DNA of 64,000 nt from Naegleria lovaniensis (GCF_003324165.1 NW_025407827.1:1-64000); one strand, 5' to 3'. Numbered from the stretch's first letter, positions 1 to 10,873 are shown. Notes: generated by a model not told the origin, from the sequence alone. Numbers and translations are program-made.

Positions 1-418
1 ATGACACACAATGCATCTAAAAATCCAGAATCACATTCACTGCATTTCACACAACCAACCAGATCCAAAGATTCATAAAGAGTATCACTTTGGTGAATGA
101 GCCATGTGAGAACTTGTCCAGAAATTTTACAATCTCTCATGATCAATCGTTTGATAAGAGGTCTTGTTTTTGAAACAACGACTGATGAATGATTGGAAGT
201 ATACTTCACAAATAATTGTTCCTTCTTTTTGAGAGATGGATGTTTTTTCTTGTGTTTGGAAGGAGCTTCTCCAGTTTTCAAGTGTAATAATTGTTCTAAA
301 ATTTCAATGGTAATTTCTTGTCCACTTAGATTCATTTTGTAAAGATTCTCAAATGAAATTTGATTTTTCAAATAATGAACAACTTCCCAAGTAGCTATTG
401 GAGTGAGTCCCTTATCGC
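1..418 (-). CDS. Leucine-rich-repeat coding segment, probable continuation of the patatin gene; runs off the left edge
   Basis: The minus strand stays open from about position 440 to the window edge in a frame different from the end of the patatin frame. It translates to repeats of the ribonuclease-inhibitor type: [11 protein letters not shown], then LYKMNLSGQEIT, then IKRLIMRDCKIS and YESLDLVGC, each with the L-x-x-L-x-L/N pattern. It has no convincing start codon of its own. One missing base, for example in the T4 run at 443-446, would join it to the patatin domain. An unrecognised intron or a separate gene is also possible. The repeat nature is seen; the fusion is inference. Confidence 0.45.
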
Positions 419-1948
419 TTAAATCAATTCGATGTGACCATCTTTTCGAAGTTTTGGACTCTCCAATTGCTGTTCAATTTCTTCAACAAGTCGAAAACAA
501 GTATAATATCCCTTCGATGCATAAAAATCAATAATGGTATCTCGAATGGTTTTGTAAGCATGATCATCATTGGTTCTCAAACTCGTTCCAATAATTTTCA
601 GACTCTTCAAAAAATCTTCAGATGTGACATCCAAGTAACATTGATCTAACTTGACATCAATTCTCCAATATCTGTCATTGGGTGACAATTCAACCATTTG
701 TTGCATTAATGATTCTGTCAAGTTAGAAGCACCTGTAATCATGAGAGAACTGATCGTTTTTGCCCATTCTAACTTTCCTTCTAAAACAGGTCGTTCAATA
801 TTCTCATAACCACATCCCAATGAAATGACATAAATATTGTCACCAGGATAGAGTTTTTTCGCTTTCAAATAAGCAAGCATGGTTGGATTATTGGCCGTGA
901 CAGCTCCATCAATATAATCATGCTTGTCACTTGGATCAGTAATGGATTCAATGGTTCGAATTGGGAAAAACGTTGGAGCAGCAGATGTTGCCAATGCAAT
1001 ATCTCGTAAATAATAATCAGAAGGTAATTGTCTTTGTGTTAATTCTCCTTGAGGTTTTGCTTTTTCACTGTCAAACACAACGAGTTCTTGTCTATTCAAA
1101 TCAAAACTTGTGACGAGAACAGGAATGACAAGATCACTCAATTTGTAACTACCAAAATATTGTGTCAAGACACTTTCCAATCCACTGGGGTCATATCTTG
1201 AAGATGTTAAAAATTCTCTCAATTTGTTGTGTTTGTTTTCTTTTGAGAAAATGAGAGAACCATTATTTGTGTACTACATGTCAAATTTCATTGTAAACAA
1301 TGAGCGTAAAAAATCAGTAGATTGTACATTGTATGACAATTCTTGAAAACTTACCAAATCTCCCAAATCACTTGCATTATATTTAAAATTAAATCTCGAA
1401 TTTGTAGGTGAAATTCCAGATCCCAATGCAATAATTCCTCCTGTACTTGTTCCTGCAATTAAATCAAAACAAGAAGTTAATGCAAAATTATGAACAGGAG
1501 GTTTTTCACCTAATTGATCGAAATGTTTGACAATTTCTTGAATGATTTCCTTTTCGAGAGAAGCCAAGATGGAACCTGGAATGATTCCACGAATACCACC
1601 ACCATCGATGGATAGGACGAAACGAGTTTTGTTGTTGTTGTTTTTATAATTACTGTAATCGTCAGTAGTGGTTGTTGTTGCTGTCATCATCATCGTTTTG
1701 GATAAAGATCTTTTTGCTACATCGTGCTCGGAAGGAGGAGGTTGATTCCATATTTCATCGGAATGAGTGAAATCATTCAAAGTCTGATCATCATCTTCAT
1801 CATCGGAAGAAGTGTAGGATTGACTTTTCAAGTACTCATCACGTTTCAAGGACTCTTGATATTGATCCATCAAAATGGATGATCCTGGACTTGTTGCTGT
1901 GGATGAACCGACAGTCATGGATGGAACAGTTGGAAGAGGTTTTGACAT
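419..1948 (-). CDS. Patatin-like phospholipase (two exons)
   Basis: Predicted serine acyl-hydrolase of the patatin/PNPLA family, which cleaves acyl chains from membrane phospholipids. Exons are 1948-1355 and 1273-419 with an 81-nt phase-0 intron at 1274-1354 (donor GTAAGT, acceptor ATGTAG). Removing it gives GDL joined to [10 protein letters not shown], as patatins read. Seen directly: the oxyanion motif GGGIRG, the nucleophile elbow GTSTGG and the DGA motif carrying the catalytic Asp, so the Ser-Asp dyad is intact. About the first 105 residues are Ser/Thr/Asp-rich and variable. The ATG at 1948 follows an A/T-rich leader and lies 156 bp from the divergent CRAL-TRIO start. The frame stops at 419-421, but a leucine-rich-repeat frame opens at exactly that point (see next feature), so the true C-terminus is doubtful. 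Confidence 0.88.
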
Positions 1949-2104
1949 TTTTATAAACTAGTTTTTCATCTCGAGCGAATATTCTTTGAATCAAAATTCC
2001 CTTTCCAATTCTCCTTAAATTTGAATCTTCTTGAACTTGCATTCGTGATGATCCTTTGACATTTTGTAACCTTGCAACCACAGTTCCATCCAAACAAAAA
2101 AAAA

Positions 2105-3253
2105 ATGTTACGATTAAAATCCGAATCATCCACGTCTGGTCCAGGTTATCAATTGATGGATTTTCCTGAACTAGAAAAAGTGAGGAGTCTTCATAAAACC
2201 TATACCAAAGATGTTACTCAAGAACAATTGGATTTGATGGATGGAGTGTTGGTCTTGTTGGTACGAGTTCTTGTTCAGGATGGAGAGGCTATTGTTGCTG
2301 AATCAACAGTGTCGGAATCATCATCCGATGATGCATCATCCAATAATCATACTAGTTCTGTTGTTCGGGTAGCAAAGGCGTTGAAAGCAACAAGAGAAAT
2401 TCCTCAAGTTGTGAAACAAGAGAAGAATACATTGAAATCAATGAGTGCTGAGGAGTTTAATGAGCTGAGAAGAAAATTATTGGATGATTTTGCAATTTAT
2501 AGATATTTGAGAGGTCATGCTTGGGCATTGGATGAAAGTACTCGATTGATTATTAAAATGTTGAATTGGAGACATGAATACAAACCTGAAAATGTTAGAT
2601 TTGAGGAGTTTTTGGACACAACAGCCAAATCAAAAATGTTTATTGACACTGGTTATGCCTCCGATAATGGAATGCCACTATTTTACATGTGGGTTTCAAG
2701 AGATTTACTTGACAACTCTGATGAGAACAAGAGTCTAAAATTCCGTCATTTAATTTATGTACATGAGAGAAATTTCATTCGTGAAGGTCGTTTCAAAGAT
2801 GACAATTTTCAAATGAATTGGGTCGTGGATGTTTCTGGTATTTCTTTGAATTTAGTGAGACGAATGGTAAGTGGACAATTTATGAGTCACATGTTCTGGA
2901 TAATTGTGAAACATTGTAAATGTGACCATCCAAATCGTGATGTGGTATTATTGAATCACTTCTCATAGAAAGATATTTTTGACGACATTGGATTTTACTA
3001 TCCAGAACGCTTAGGTCGAGTGTTTGTCATTAACGCACCATGGACAATTAATTTGATTTGGGCCTTCTTGTCACCCTTCCTATCCGAAGAATTAAAGGCC
3101 AAATACATGATGATCAAGATGGACGAACTTAAAAACAAGATTGACCCAGATAGTTTACCCACTGAGTTTGGTGGTAATTTACAAATTGATTGGGATGCTT
3201 ATTATTCCAAACTCATGAAGGAAGACAAGGAACGAGTTGGAGAGCAGAAATAA
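2105..3253 (+). CDS. CRAL-TRIO (Sec14-like) lipid-binding protein
   Basis: Predicted lipid-binding or phosphoinositide-transfer protein of the Sec14/CRAL-TRIO family, 348 residues. Exons are 2105-2866 and 2969-3253 with a 102-nt phase-0 intron (donor GTAAGT, acceptor CATAG); splicing joins LVRRM to KDIFDDIGFYYPERLG, a family hallmark. Residues about 120-165 match the CRAL-TRIO N domain (FAIYRYLRGHAWALDE) and about 185-330 the lipid-binding fold, including VVDVSG and VFVINAPW, ending in the LPTEFGG loop. The first ~100 residues are less conserved and Ser-rich. The start is the ATG at 2105 after an A9 run. An AATAAA at 3298-3303 is a likely poly(A) signal. It shares a 156-bp promoter region with the patatin gene. 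Confidence 0.9.
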
Positions 3254-3343
3254 GCTGGAAGCTCCCCATTCAAACCATGACACAGCATAGTTATAGAAAT
3301 AAACTAATGTGACGCAAGTGATCACTTGATATTACGAAACAAT

Positions 3344-5173
3344 TTATTTGTTAATTTTGTGTGTGTCGTTAAAGTCCAAATGCACAAAGCATCTCTCAAC
3401 TTCAGGAACTGACTCGATTTTCAATTGTAAATCCTCGCCAATGTTATGTGCTTCGCGTAGCGACATGTCAGGTGGTAGCACAACATGGACTTCAGCAATA
3501 ATATTCATACCGCTGTACCAAGCTGTCACAGTTTCCACCTTCATAATCTTCTCACTGTGATTGACAGCAATGAACGTAATTTTCTTAATAAATTCTGACT
3601 CGGCAGTTAATCCCACTAGCTTGGTCACATGTTCCAAAGATTCTCCAATCCATCCATAAATAATATAAATGGAGAGAATGGTGGCACCAAATGGGTCAAA
3701 CCACCACACCCATTGTGAAATGAAGAGAGAAAATACAAGGAAGGTATTACTCAGGATATCATTTCGGTGATCGAATGCATAGGCTTGACATGAAGGTGAT
3801 TCCTTAGCCCGTATGCACAAGAAATAGAGAATGGATTTGGCGAAAATGGCTATAATGAGAACAATTAAACCATAAATGTAAAATATCATTTTGAAGAGAG
3901 CAGGAATTTTCACACCCAACATCCATTCCATAGTTCCATTCAACAACTCTGGTTTGCTCAATAATTCGACCATATTTTCCGAGTTGGCTGGTAAATATGG
4001 ATCTCCAGTCACGAGTCCTGTAATGATTGTCACAAATCCTTCCTTAATAATTTGCAAACTAGCAGTGGCCATACACGTTGCAAATATGATAAAACTCAAT
4101 GGTTCCAATCGTTCCTTTCCAACCGGATACAAATGAAGATCACTCTTCTTATTCTTTAACCTATTGGTATAGAATAAAATTAAACCAGAAACCAAATCCA
4201 ATAAGGAATCAATGGTTGAAGTAATCACTGAGAGTGACAAGGACAAGAAACTTGCAGAAACTTTCAACAACACCAACATGACATTGACCCAAAAACTTGC
4301 TTGAATGCAAAAATTGGCATATCGAGTTTCCTTGCTGCTACTCGAAGAGGGATCAACATCGTGCTTGTTCGTAATATGTTCATCACCCACCTGAATACTT
4401 GTGTTGTTGTCCTTATTCGCCAAATCATCTCCAGAATCATTACCAGAAGTATGTCCCTTCTTAATGAACGAATCACCTTCACATCCTTCATCATCAGACT
4501 CTCTGAGAAACTCCTTCGTTACTGTATTCGTGTAGAGTTCAGCAAATCCTTCCACCAATTCATTTTGCTTTTCATAAAACTTGGAAACCTTTTTGCGGAG
4601 CTTCTTCTTGGATCCTTCCGCAATTTGTTTGGGATCAACAATGGGAAACTTTCTAAAATCCACTTGCCATTCCTTGGTTTCAATGGGTTTGATTTGAGTG
4701 GGTGTGGGAGGAAGCGTTGGTGAATGTTTGGGACTTTTGAAGGAAGATGAGGCTGCTGATGATGAAGGAGGGTTATTATTGTTGTTTTGCTGATTGGTAT
4801 TGGGATCTGTCGTTGTTGAATGATTTCCGAGAGTGGTAGAGGTTGTCATGTTCGTGGTAGAGGTTGCGTGAACTGGATAGGCCATCATCGTCATGTTGTT
4901 GTTGGGAGTTGTTGTTGTTGTTGTTTCAATTTGAAGAGGAGTCAAACTTCTTGATCCAGTCGTACTACTATTACTCTTTTGATGATTGTCCATCATGATG
5001 TTATGCGGGTGTTGTTGAACCATCGTTAAAGAAGAAGAAACTGCTGCAGTGGTAGTTGGAGGTGAGGAGTTGGTGGAAGAGCGTTTTTCATTCACTTCTT
5101 GGTGGTGGTGTTCCTCATCCGAGGACGATGAAGAGGTCATTCCTTCTTCCAATGGTGGTGGTGGTGGAGGCAT
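3344..5173 (-). CDS. Cation diffusion facilitator, probable Mn-type
   Basis: Single-exon 609-residue membrane protein of the CDF/ZnT/MTP family, which exports divalent metals by proton antiport, usually into an endomembrane compartment or out of the cell. The first ~200 residues are Thr/Asn/Ser/Pro-rich. About six membrane segments follow from residue ~290. Both metal-site motifs are DxxxD: DSLLD at 322-326 and DHRND at 468-472. In characterised CDFs DxxxD in both helices marks the Mn group, whereas Zn transporters have HxxxD. The C-terminal cytoplasmic domain (AEVHVVLPPDMSLREAHNIG) is the ferredoxin-like dimerisation domain. An AATAAA overlaps the stop codon. It converges on the CRAL-TRIO gene with 90 bp between stops. 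The Mn assignment is inference from the motifs. Confidence 0.88.
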   Translation of the reverse strand: MPPPPPPLEEGMTSSSSSDEEHHHQEVNEKRSSTNSSPPTTTAAVSSSLTMVQQHPHNIMMDNHQKSNSSTTGSRSLTPLQIETTTTTTPNNNMTMMAYPVHATSTTNMTTSTTLGNHSTTTDPNTNQQNNNNNPPSSSAASSSFKSPKHSPTLPPTPTQIKPIETKEWQVDFRKFPIVDPKQIAEGSKKKLRKKVSKFYEKQNELVEGFAELYTNTVTKEFLRESDDEGCEGDSFIKKGHTSGNDSGDDLANKDNNTSIQVGDEHITNKHDVDPSSSSSKETRYANFCIQASFWVNVMLVLLKVSASFLSLSLSVITSTIDSLLDLVSGLILFYTNRLKNKKSDLHLYPVGKERLEPLSFIIFATCMATASLQIIKEGFVTIITGLVTGDPYLPANSENMVELLSKPELLNGTMEWMLGVKIPALFKMIFYIYGLIVLIIAIFAKSILYFLCIRAKESPSCQAYAFDHRNDILSNTFLVFSLFISQWVWWFDPFGATILSIYIIYGWIGESLEHVTKLVGLTAESEFIKKITFIAVNHSEKIMKVETVTAWYSGMNIIAEVHVVLPPDMSLREAHNIGEDLQLKIESVPEVERCFVHLDFNDTHKINK

Positions 5174-5646
5174 GTTTTGAAATGTTCTTGTTATTCAATC
5201 AACAATAAATTTGAGCAGCACACAATCAATTTGAAAATCTTCTTGTTGTTCGCACCACACAGCACGGTTAATTGTATCGGGTCGGCTTAATTTCAAGAGT
5301 TCTGAGTGGGAAAAAGAATGCGGGTGAGTAGGTGCGGTTGTTTTTTTTGTTTGAAGGATTCTCTCGAGAAGAGTTTAACTCCGCCCAAATAATAATGTCG
5401 TTTTGTAACCATGATGCATGCAGTCCTCGATCAATACTACCTTTAGGATCAAGTTGAAAATATTTGAATGAATGTGAAAATGATCTTTAGCTCTAAGGAA
5501 TTCCAAACTTGGTTACATACATGTTTGGTCCATTTCCATTTCACATCCAACCATGATCCTCTCTCAGAGCTTTCCAATTCCATTCCTTTCACATATTTAT
5601 CATTTCCTGATTTCATACCATCCTCATAACACACTCAAAAGACTCT
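5174..5646. other. Intergenic region upstream of the CDF gene
   Basis: No gene seen. It holds the 5' flank of the CDF gene and the 3' flank of the RWP-RK-like gene, both on the minus strand. On the minus strand near 5357-5380 there is GGAGTTAAACTC, whose core GAGTTAAAC also occurs twice upstream of the nucleoside hydrolase gene; this may be chance. A 61-codon open frame at 5449-5634 has no recognisable content and I do not call it. Confidence 0.5.
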
Positions 5647-6567
5647 TTATTCCATTGATTGTTGTTCTTGTTCTGGATTCAATATAAAACTCAACGACAT
5701 GGGATAAATTTTTTGAAAAACCTTCTTATTATGAATGGCCAATTCAAAATAATCTTTTGGCCAATGTGAAATTCCAATTTCATCTTTCAAATCATAGAAT
5801 CGTCGTTTCACCGTCGAGACACTACATCCAAGAACTTGACATGCTTGTGTTTGTGAAAGATGAAGCACGGAGAGTAATTCTTCTTTGGTGATGGAATTAC
5901 AGGTTCGTTTACGTTTGGCATAATGAGTTTTTCGTGGATTGTGAAAAGTGATTGAGGTTGGTTGGTGAGACAATGATGGTGCTGTAGCAGTTTTGTTGTG
6001 TTTACAGTTGTTGTTGGGTGTGAATTGTTTCATTTTGTGTGATTTCGAAATACCACCACCTCCACCTCCACTGGAAGAAGTGGTCGACGACTCTGAATAA
6101 CGACTACAACTTTCTCGAAGAAGAATGACATTTGGCACATCGAGGACAGGAGACACCTCTCGATCAGAACCACTCTTTTCTATTTGTAATCGTGAGGTGG
6201 GAGTGTTACGCACGATTTCAGCTCTTACTGTTTTCGAACAATTTTGGTCAGCATGAGACACCTGCCATCCTTCTTCTGGCCCATCCGTGGAGTCTGTAGA
6301 ACACATTGAATTCATCAACAAGAGTGTTGAAAGATGTGGTGAAGGTGGAGGTAATAGTAACTTGATATCAGGTGGTGCTAATTGCTTGGACGTTCTATTT
6401 GTTATTCTTGTTGAGGTTGTCATGGATGGTTGAGATCGAACTGGAAAATCATTAGGGAAACACATTCGTTGGGGTGATACATTCAATAAAGGTCCAGCAG
6501 GACGTTCTTTAGAAGTACCAAAACGTTGGTAGTAGTGGAATCCAGATGCGAAGGATGGTGGTGGCAT
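5647..6567 (-). CDS. RWP-RK-like DNA-binding protein
   Basis: 306 residues. The C-terminal part (about 215-285) reads ITKEELLSVLHLSQTQAC, then QVLGCSVSTVKRRF, then EIGISHWPKDY. This follows the RWP-RK helix-turn-helix layout (conserved Leu/His, A-x-x-L-G-C-S, K-R-x-x-R/F, W-P), preceded by a Lys/Arg-rich stretch (KTHYAKRKRTC) that could be a nuclear signal. The terminal RWPxRK signature is degenerate: HWPKDY. RWP-RK proteins are transcription factors best known in plants, algae and some amoebae. The N-terminal two thirds are low complexity. The start at 6567 is the first ATG in frame, but an overlapping frame opens at an ATG at 6773 and could supply an extra 5' exon through a short intron, so the N-terminus is uncertain. 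Confidence 0.62.
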   Translation of the reverse strand: MPPPSFASGFHYYQRFGTSKERPAGPLLNVSPQRMCFPNDFPVRSQPSMTTSTRITNRTSKQLAPPDIKLLLPPPSPHLSTLLLMNSMCSTDSTDGPEEGWQVSHADQNCSKTVRAEIVRNTPTSRLQIEKSGSDREVSPVLDVPNVILLRESCSRYSESSTTSSSGGGGGGISKSHKMKQFTPNNNCKHNKTATAPSLSHQPTSITFHNPRKTHYAKRKRTCNSITKEELLSVLHLSQTQACQVLGCSVSTVKRRFYDLKDEIGISHWPKDYFELAIHNKKVFQKIYPMSLSFILNPEQEQQSME

Positions 6568-6773
6568 GGTGTTGGAAGAGATGATTCCATGCCAATCAAC
6601 GAGTACGGTTGTACATGAAGAGGAGGAGACTTCAAATAGGTAAGTCTCTTGGTAATAGCAGGTTGTATGGGTTCATGACCTTTTGTACTATTACGAGTGG
6701 GTGTTGCAACATGTGAAAGAGGCTTTTGGACGATCCTTTTTTCATCCACACTAGTTAGAGTTTCAGTGAACAT

Positions 6774-7408
6774 GTGAATATTGGAGTGAGAGAGAACGGT
6801 TGAGTGTTTTTTTCTGTGGTTACAGTGAAAATTGAAGAAGAAGAAGTGTGACTTTCTTTGCGAAGAGATCCCTGATCAGATCATGTCCGAAATCATGGTG
6901 GAATAGAGGACATCACGCGAGAATTGTCATTTTCTTATCGCGATGCGTCACGAATTGGTGGGAAATAAAGATCTTAATGGTGGCCTGGTTCCTCAACGTC
7001 ACTGCAATTCTGATCAAAAAAGAGTGTGTTACAGTATCAAACATGTTCGTAGGTTTTTTGTAGTGGATGGACATCCATGTAAAAACTAGATTCAAAGAAC
7101 GAGTTTGGAAATTACTCGTACAGTAGACGTCTTTCAACCTTTGAGGTGGATGAACAATAGTAAGGGATTCACCCTCGTCAATGAACGAACACGAATACCG
7201 TTTGCTTGGTATCGTTGACTTGTATGTTGGAATTTATTGGATCTAATTGTTTCAAATCACGTTCTCCAAAATGATGAGTAATATAAATGGTCAAACAACA
7301 CATGTGTCCAATAATAATTACATCAACATTCGATCCATGTGTTAAAAAACTCGTGCTATGAATTTTCAATCAATGTTCCCAACATTTTGCAAGTCATTAA
7401 AACTCCCT
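6774..7408. other. Intergenic region, no gene resolved
   Basis: Several short open frames lie here, including one at 7178-7369 on the minus strand beginning with a true ATG. None has recognisable family content, good splice context or consistent coding composition. The stretch is bounded by the MED25-like stop at 7409 and the 5' side of the RWP-RK-like gene. Confidence 0.4.
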
Positions 7409-9869
7409 TCACTTTTTGCTTCCAGTGATGTTATTAGTGGTAGCGGTGTTAGTAGTTGGGGCTGTTGTTGGGTTGCTGATGTTTCCCGTTGGCATGGGTG
7501 TTAAATTTGGCATTCCCAACATAAATTGACCATAATTCACCATTCCTGTTGTTGGTATCATATACGGGAAAGGATAAAGTCCAATAGGCATTCCTGGAGG
7601 AATTCCAGTAACAGGTGTGCTGCTTGTCGTGGTTGGTGGCTTGACAATGGTCGGTGCAAGAGTAGCAGGATTTGCAAGAGTGGCAGTGCCTGCTGCTGTG
7701 TTCGTTGCAGTCACACTTGTTGCATTGGGTACAGATGTAGCTGCTGGATTGGCAGTTGTGGAAGATGTGGGCATGGAAATTCGTTCTACAAGCTTCTCCA
7801 CTACAGGCGTGTCCAAAACACACGACACAAAAATTGGTTCGGCCTTCGATGTCTCTGTGGAAAGAGGTTGTTGTTTTCGTATGGCCTTATAAATCTGATA
7901 TGGGTACACAATCATGGATTTCTTATCATCAATGGTGATGACAAGGCAAAATTTCTTGGAAATGATGGATTTCATGTTCTGAAGAAATTTCGGTGATTCA
8001 GACACTACCTTCCAATAACACAACGGTATTTGCTTCTTAATGATAAATGACAGGGCTGGCTGCTTTATCACGTAGACCGACTTTTTCATTTCATATTCTT
8101 TGGGCCATTTGGATGTATCAAACTCATTGGATTTAGCATACAGTTCAAACGATCCTAATAGGTGTGAATTTTCCACATTTAAGGTAATTTTGTGAACAAA
8201 AACGCCTTGTTGATGAGTGCCTGCATTGGTTGAAGTGTTTTCTGGTGTTGTGGTTGTTGTTGTGATTGTATTAGGAGATGAAGTGCTTGGGCTTGAGATG
8301 GCACTCGTGGAATCTACAATTGGAGAAGTAGTAGTGGCAACAGAAGAGGGTGACAATTTGGTTGTGGAGGTCACAGTTCCAGATTGAGGTGCCATACCTG
8401 GAGAAGAAGCTGTGGTCTGGCTCGGTGAATGTTTCGTGGCAATTGTGAATGGTAGCAGTGGTTGTATATTATTGCCAGTACCACTGGTGGCTGCCGTGGT
8501 AGTAGTAGAAGCAGTCGTAGGTCCAGCAGTTGCAGTGGCGGTGGCGGTGGCACTTGTCGCAGAAGCAAAATTTTGTGGGTTTAAAACAATTCCTCTCAAT
8601 TCAATAAATGTATCCTTAAATCCGAGTAAATTTAAGGTCTTGGTATTGGTTACTTTGGCAGCATTTTCCAAAATTAATCGAACAATGTACTCTTTTGACG
8701 AAACTTCTTGAGATAAATTGGTTCCTTCAAAGCATCCATTCGAAATATTCAACTTGTCATGACTCAAATTTTCAGTTTCCATGCTGTTAGGGTTTTCCTT
8801 TTTCACAGTCACTCCTATGGTTCCTTTGCCTGAAAGTATCTTACTACTTTCAAAAATAGATTTCCATTTTGCGCTACGAAAAGGTGTAATGATCGAGAAT
8901 AATACTCCACTTTTTTTAACCATTTCTCGAACAATAAATGAGGCAGGTTTGCCAACAAATGGTCCAGGTAAGGTGCACGGATGGTCGGAAGGAGTCGACG
9001 AGCAAATGAGGCAATATTTGATAGAATCTTTTTCCCATTGTAAATCCGTAGAAGCGGCAGCCAATGCTTCAGCAAGACATGTATCTCGTACACCTCCTTC
9101 AGGTGTGCATGAAATGACAATAATTAAGAAACCATTCAACATAAACATTTAGACATGGAATATTTGTTGTTGCAACACAAGCAAAATATTTTCAGCATAA
9201 ATCCAATTGTTGTTTCAAAAAATGTCGAATATCCATTATTAAATCACCAAGAAAAAGAAGAAAAAACAATTTCCATTCAATACAACCAGAATTTTAGGTA
9301 CACCTACCTCCTTTAAATTTCTTTTCCAAGCCATCAAGTAAATGAGAAATTGATCCAACATTTCTCACGAACGGTATGACCCTCACCAAAAAATCTCCAA
9401 ACGGAGGATGATTCTGAAATAATACTGCTCCAAATTCTACATTTTGTGTGATCAAATTCTTTTGTGTTGCATTTTCATTCTTTCCTTGATGTTGTTGAGA
9501 GGATGATACATTTGTTCCAGCCAAAGTTTCTAAAAAAGGTTGAATTATTTTTAAGAAGTCTCCAAAGTATTGTTGCATCATGGAGGTGGTATCAATGAGA
9601 AGGCACACTTGTTTCGGAACATTTGATAGTATGGCATTGGGAAGAGATTGTGTTATGGTTGGAAAGGAACCGGCAGAAGGAGAGGATTTGGTATTTTGGG
9701 GAGTACCAGGAGAGGATGTATTAGTGTTCATCATCGTCGTATTCGGAATGAGAGAAGATGATGACGACGAATTTGTATGAGAGGAAGAAACTGGGTTGCT
9801 AGTATTAGAGGATAAAAGTACCTTTGGAGAGAGACCGCCAGTGTGGTGTGATGATGTAGAAGGCGACAT
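7409..9869 (-). CDS. MED25: Mediator complex subunit 25-like protein
   Basis: 749 residues from exons 9869-9308 and 9096-7409, with a 211-nt phase-1 intron (donor GTAGGT, acceptor CTGAAG). Splicing restores KKFKGGGVRDTCLAEALA, the glycine-rich turn of the MED25 von Willebrand A domain. The VWA strand VCLLIDTTSMM starts near residue 80, after a Ser/Thr/Asn-rich leader. Then come VEFGAVLFQNHPP, the exon junction, and KYCLICSSTPS. The middle and C-terminal parts hold long Thr/Ala/Ser tracts and a conserved-looking block (VFVHKITLNVENSHLLGSFE) followed by Met/Pro-rich sequence, comparable in order to other MED25 proteins. MED25 links transcriptional activators to Mediator. Length is close to human MED25 (747). 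The ATG at 9869 is the first in frame. Confidence 0.72.
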
Positions 9870-10039
9870 TCCTCTCGGACAAGAGTACTTTTGCAAATTT
9901 TGGAAGAATGTGTGCTCTGAGTATTTTTGGTATTTTTTCTCACTTCAATTTAATTTCTTTTTACATCAAAACGTGAACAGTCTTCTTGAACAGAGTGAAG
10001 GGAAGGGTCGTGAAACCACGTATGGCTCGTTGTTGTTGA

Positions 10040-10873
10040 TTATTGTTGTGCAAGAACTGAGGATGTTTCTTTTAAGAGTTGTGACAATCGTTCGTCTTCT
10101 TCCTCGTCTTCTTCTTTTCTTCGAGCCACTTCATCTTTTCGATTTCTGTGGGCTTCTTCCCATACACATGCCCACATTTCTAAACACTTGCTGTGATAAA
10201 AGAGTTGTGTATGAACATACTCTTCCAAGATGCTTCTCATTTCATCCATTCCTTCATATATTTTCTTTTTCAGTCCTCTATTTTCCTTAATGTCTCGCAC
10301 TTGATCATTCTTTGAAGGTGGTTGCTTTTTTCTCTTTTTGATGGTCTTTTTGGTCGATTTGACATACTGCTGAGTAAAATCTCGAATGAGTTTCCATGAT
10401 TTTTCAAAAGTATCCAAATCTTTGGATTTCAATCGTTCCAGTCGCTCTTGCATGACTACATTTTGATGAGCCGTCTGAACGGAAGCATGATGTATTAACG
10501 ATAAGAAACTTTGCAATTCCCGATGATCTCTCACGTCCAACGTTGAAACTGCCTCATCAATGGGATCCAATGATTTCTTTGAACTTTGTAAACTTTTGAC
10601 ATATTCGGTTATATTAAATTTGAATGTATCTACAAATTGCAACAACTTGTTCTGCCTATCCAACGCTTGTGTTGCATAGAATAACATGGAATCGGAGGAC
10701 TCTGGATTCAACGAGGCTGCCAATCCAGGTTGTAGTTGAGAGAGAGCAGATCCGCCAGATCCACTCGCGTCGGAAGTGAACACCGGACTCATGGGAGTGG
10801 TGAGTGTATTGCCAAATTTCGTGTTCGTAGTAGTCATTGCTGAACTGGGTTGTAATAAATTATTCGAGTTCAT
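10040..10873 (-). CDS. FAM92/CIBAR-like BAR-domain protein
   Basis: 277 residues, single exon. Residues about 60-260 are predominantly charged helix. The segment GMDEMRSILEEYVHTQLFYH, followed by SKCLEMWACVWEEAHRNRKDE, resembles the end of the FAM92 BAR domain (family pattern: helix, I-E-M-x-F-H-x-K-A-L-E-V-Y). The block VMQERLERLKSKDLDTFEKSW resembles its middle helix. FAM92/CIBAR proteins bind membranes at the basal body and act with Chibby in ciliogenesis. The N-terminal ~55 residues are low complexity and the C-terminus is strongly acidic (EEDEEEDE). The gene is divergent from the enkurin-domain gene 306 bp away, supporting a ciliary role. Another coiled-coil or BAR family cannot be excluded. 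Confidence 0.58.
   Translation of the reverse strand: MNSNNLLQPSSAMTTTNTKFGNTLTTPMSPVFTSDASGSGGSALSQLQPGLAASLNPESSDSMLFYATQALDRQNKLLQFVDTFKFNITEYVKSLQSSKKSLDPIDEAVSTLDVRDHRELQSFLSLIHHASVQTAHQNVVMQERLERLKSKDLDTFEKSWKLIRDFTQQYVKSTKKTIKKRKKQPPSKNDQVRDIKENRGLKKKIYEGMDEMRSILEEYVHTQLFYHSKCLEMWACVWEEAHRNRKDEVARRKEEDEEEDERLSQLLKETSSVLAQQ

Noticed and set aside
1274-1276. In-frame TAG in the patatin gene read as a premature stop or pseudogene
   Set aside because: It is the acceptor of an 81-nt GTAAGT-TAG intron; removing it restores the family sequence.
7178-7369. Short minus-strand frame reminiscent of an ankyrin or BTB fragment (HGSNVDV)
   Set aside because: Too short and no repeat pattern continues on either side.
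7449-8711. Cys/Val-rich frames overlapping the MED25-like gene
   Set aside because: Shadows of Thr/Ala/Asn repeat codons in other frames.
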